Source of the DNA: an uncultured Clostridia bacterium
GTDB lineage: Bacteria > Bacillota > Clostridia > Christensenellales > UBA1242
Length of the DNA: 16,185 bases
Direction of reading: 5' to 3'
NCBI GenBank assembly: GCA_904397185.1
Contig: CAJFOL010000021.1
Coordinates: 1 to 16,185, forward strand
The position numbers and the translations under genes are program-made. Shown piece by piece: positions 15,648 to 16,185 of this stretch; position 1 is the first letter of the stretch; every line of letters begins with the position of its first letter. The notes under the pieces were generated by a model. It saw nothing but the letters and a program-made list of their open reading frames with translations. It was not told the DNA's origin and made no database searches.

Positions 15648-16185
15648 CTAAACAATTTGACCTGTCAAAGATAATGCAAAGTACGACTCTCCTATTGTGG
15701 CAATCTCATTATAGTCAATTATAGAAAATGTCACCAATATCTCTGCACTATTCATAGGTAAAAGCATGATACTGCTCCCGCTTACATATGATTGTCCATT
15801 CCAAGTAATTTGTAAACTTAAATTGCTCTCATCTATCAAATATCGATTTAAAGAAACAGATAAAATTTTATCAAAAGACATATTATCTATGCTGATTTTT
15901 AAAGTTAATGGTTCTTTTGTTTCATTAAAAAAAAGAGGCAAAAAATTATCGATTTGACTTTCTGACGTGAATAGCATATCATCTAGTTCTGTATTAGAAT
16001 TTCCCATATCTAAAGAAACCATAGCCTCAACATCATTATTCTCAGCATAAGTCGAAAATTTAAAAGTAGGTGTAAAAGTCACAGAGCCATCAAGATTATT
16101 ATCTTCTTCGCTTAACGGCATTGGTGTGATGTCAATAACTTTTCCTAAAATCATTTCAAGTGTTACTAATACATTATCTGCCAAA
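15648..16185 (-). CDS. Unrecognised, probably extracellular beta-rich protein, partial (5' end beyond window)
   Basis: The frame is open at the right edge and ends with TAG at 15648-15650 after about 178 visible codons. The TTG at 16182-16184 is not treated as a start because the frame continues to the edge. I do not recognise the family. The visible part has alternating hydrophobic and polar residues typical of beta-strands: VTFTPTFKFSTYA, LTLKISIDNM and AEILVTFSIIDYNE. It ends in FALSLTGQIV. It is acidic, contains no cysteine in the visible part, and has no membrane helix. The style resembles small secreted beta-sandwich proteins of Gram-positive bacteria, including TasA/camelysin-like proteins that carry SipW-type signal peptides. 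The signal region would lie outside the window, so this is only a guess. It has its own strong terminator and is a separate unit from the 102-residue gene. Confidence 0.75.
   Translation of the reverse strand, partial: LADNVLVTLEMILGKVIDITPMPLSEEDNNLDGSVTFTPTFKFSTYAENNDVEAMVSLDMGNSNTELDDMLFTSESQIDNFLPLFFNETKEPLTLKISIDNMSFDKILSVSLNRYLIDESNLSLQITWNGQSYVSGSSIMLLPMNSAEILVTFSIIDYNEIATIGESYFALSLTGQIV

Noticed and set aside
15436..15651. Plus-strand open frame in the intergenic region
   Set aside because: It runs through a perfect minus-strand terminator hairpin, is Phe/Leu/Tyr-rich from A/T sequence, and lacks a ribosome binding site.

Overview
The window reads as chromosomal DNA from a low-GC Gram-positive-type bacterium (Bacillota-like), probably uncultured. 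The basis is AT-rich intergenic DNA, AAGGAG/GAGGAG ribosome binding sites, sigma-A-type promoters with extended -10 elements, U-tailed hairpin terminators, two lipobox signal peptides and a canonical typA/bipA. Stops are TAA, TAG and apparently TGA, so I see no sign of a recoded genome. No assignment below phylum is defensible from sequence alone. Every gene I can support lies on the minus strand, so the natural reading order is from high to low coordinates.

Layout from the right edge. (1) 15648-16185 is the 3' part of an unrecognised, probably extracellular beta-rich protein, closed by a textbook terminator. (2) 15252-15614 is intergenic. It holds a strong promoter-like site with no proper gene behind it, a 48-codon coding-like stretch lacking a normal start, and a second promoter for the next gene. 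(3) 13199-15251 is a two-gene unit: a 102-residue unknown protein overlapping by 14 nt a 585-residue cytoplasmic-looking protein with an HEFNH zinc-protease motif. A weak terminator follows. (4) 12936-13151 is an extremely AT-rich regulatory region.

(5) 3201-12935 is the dominant object: a 3244-residue secreted lipoprotein filling about 60% of the window. It has a lipobox, a Big_2-like domain, many Ig/FN3-like modules joined by recurring K-L-x-x-P-type linkers, and a C-terminal beta-helix with GLUG-like repeats. (6) 2241-3158 encodes a 305-residue lipoprotein that also has a C-terminal membrane helix. It sits 42 nt behind the giant gene and ends in a strong terminator, so the two probably form one transcription unit. 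(7) typA (288-2117) has its own promoter and is followed by a small two-helix membrane protein that runs off the left edge.

The giant lipoprotein and its doubly membrane-attached partner look like a cell-surface system: a long, lipid-anchored stalk with a distal beta-helix tip, and a short accessory protein at the membrane. The zincin-like pair upstream is a separate unit. Functional links between these blocks are inference from proximity only. No tRNA, rRNA, CRISPR array, insertion sequence or attachment site was recognised.
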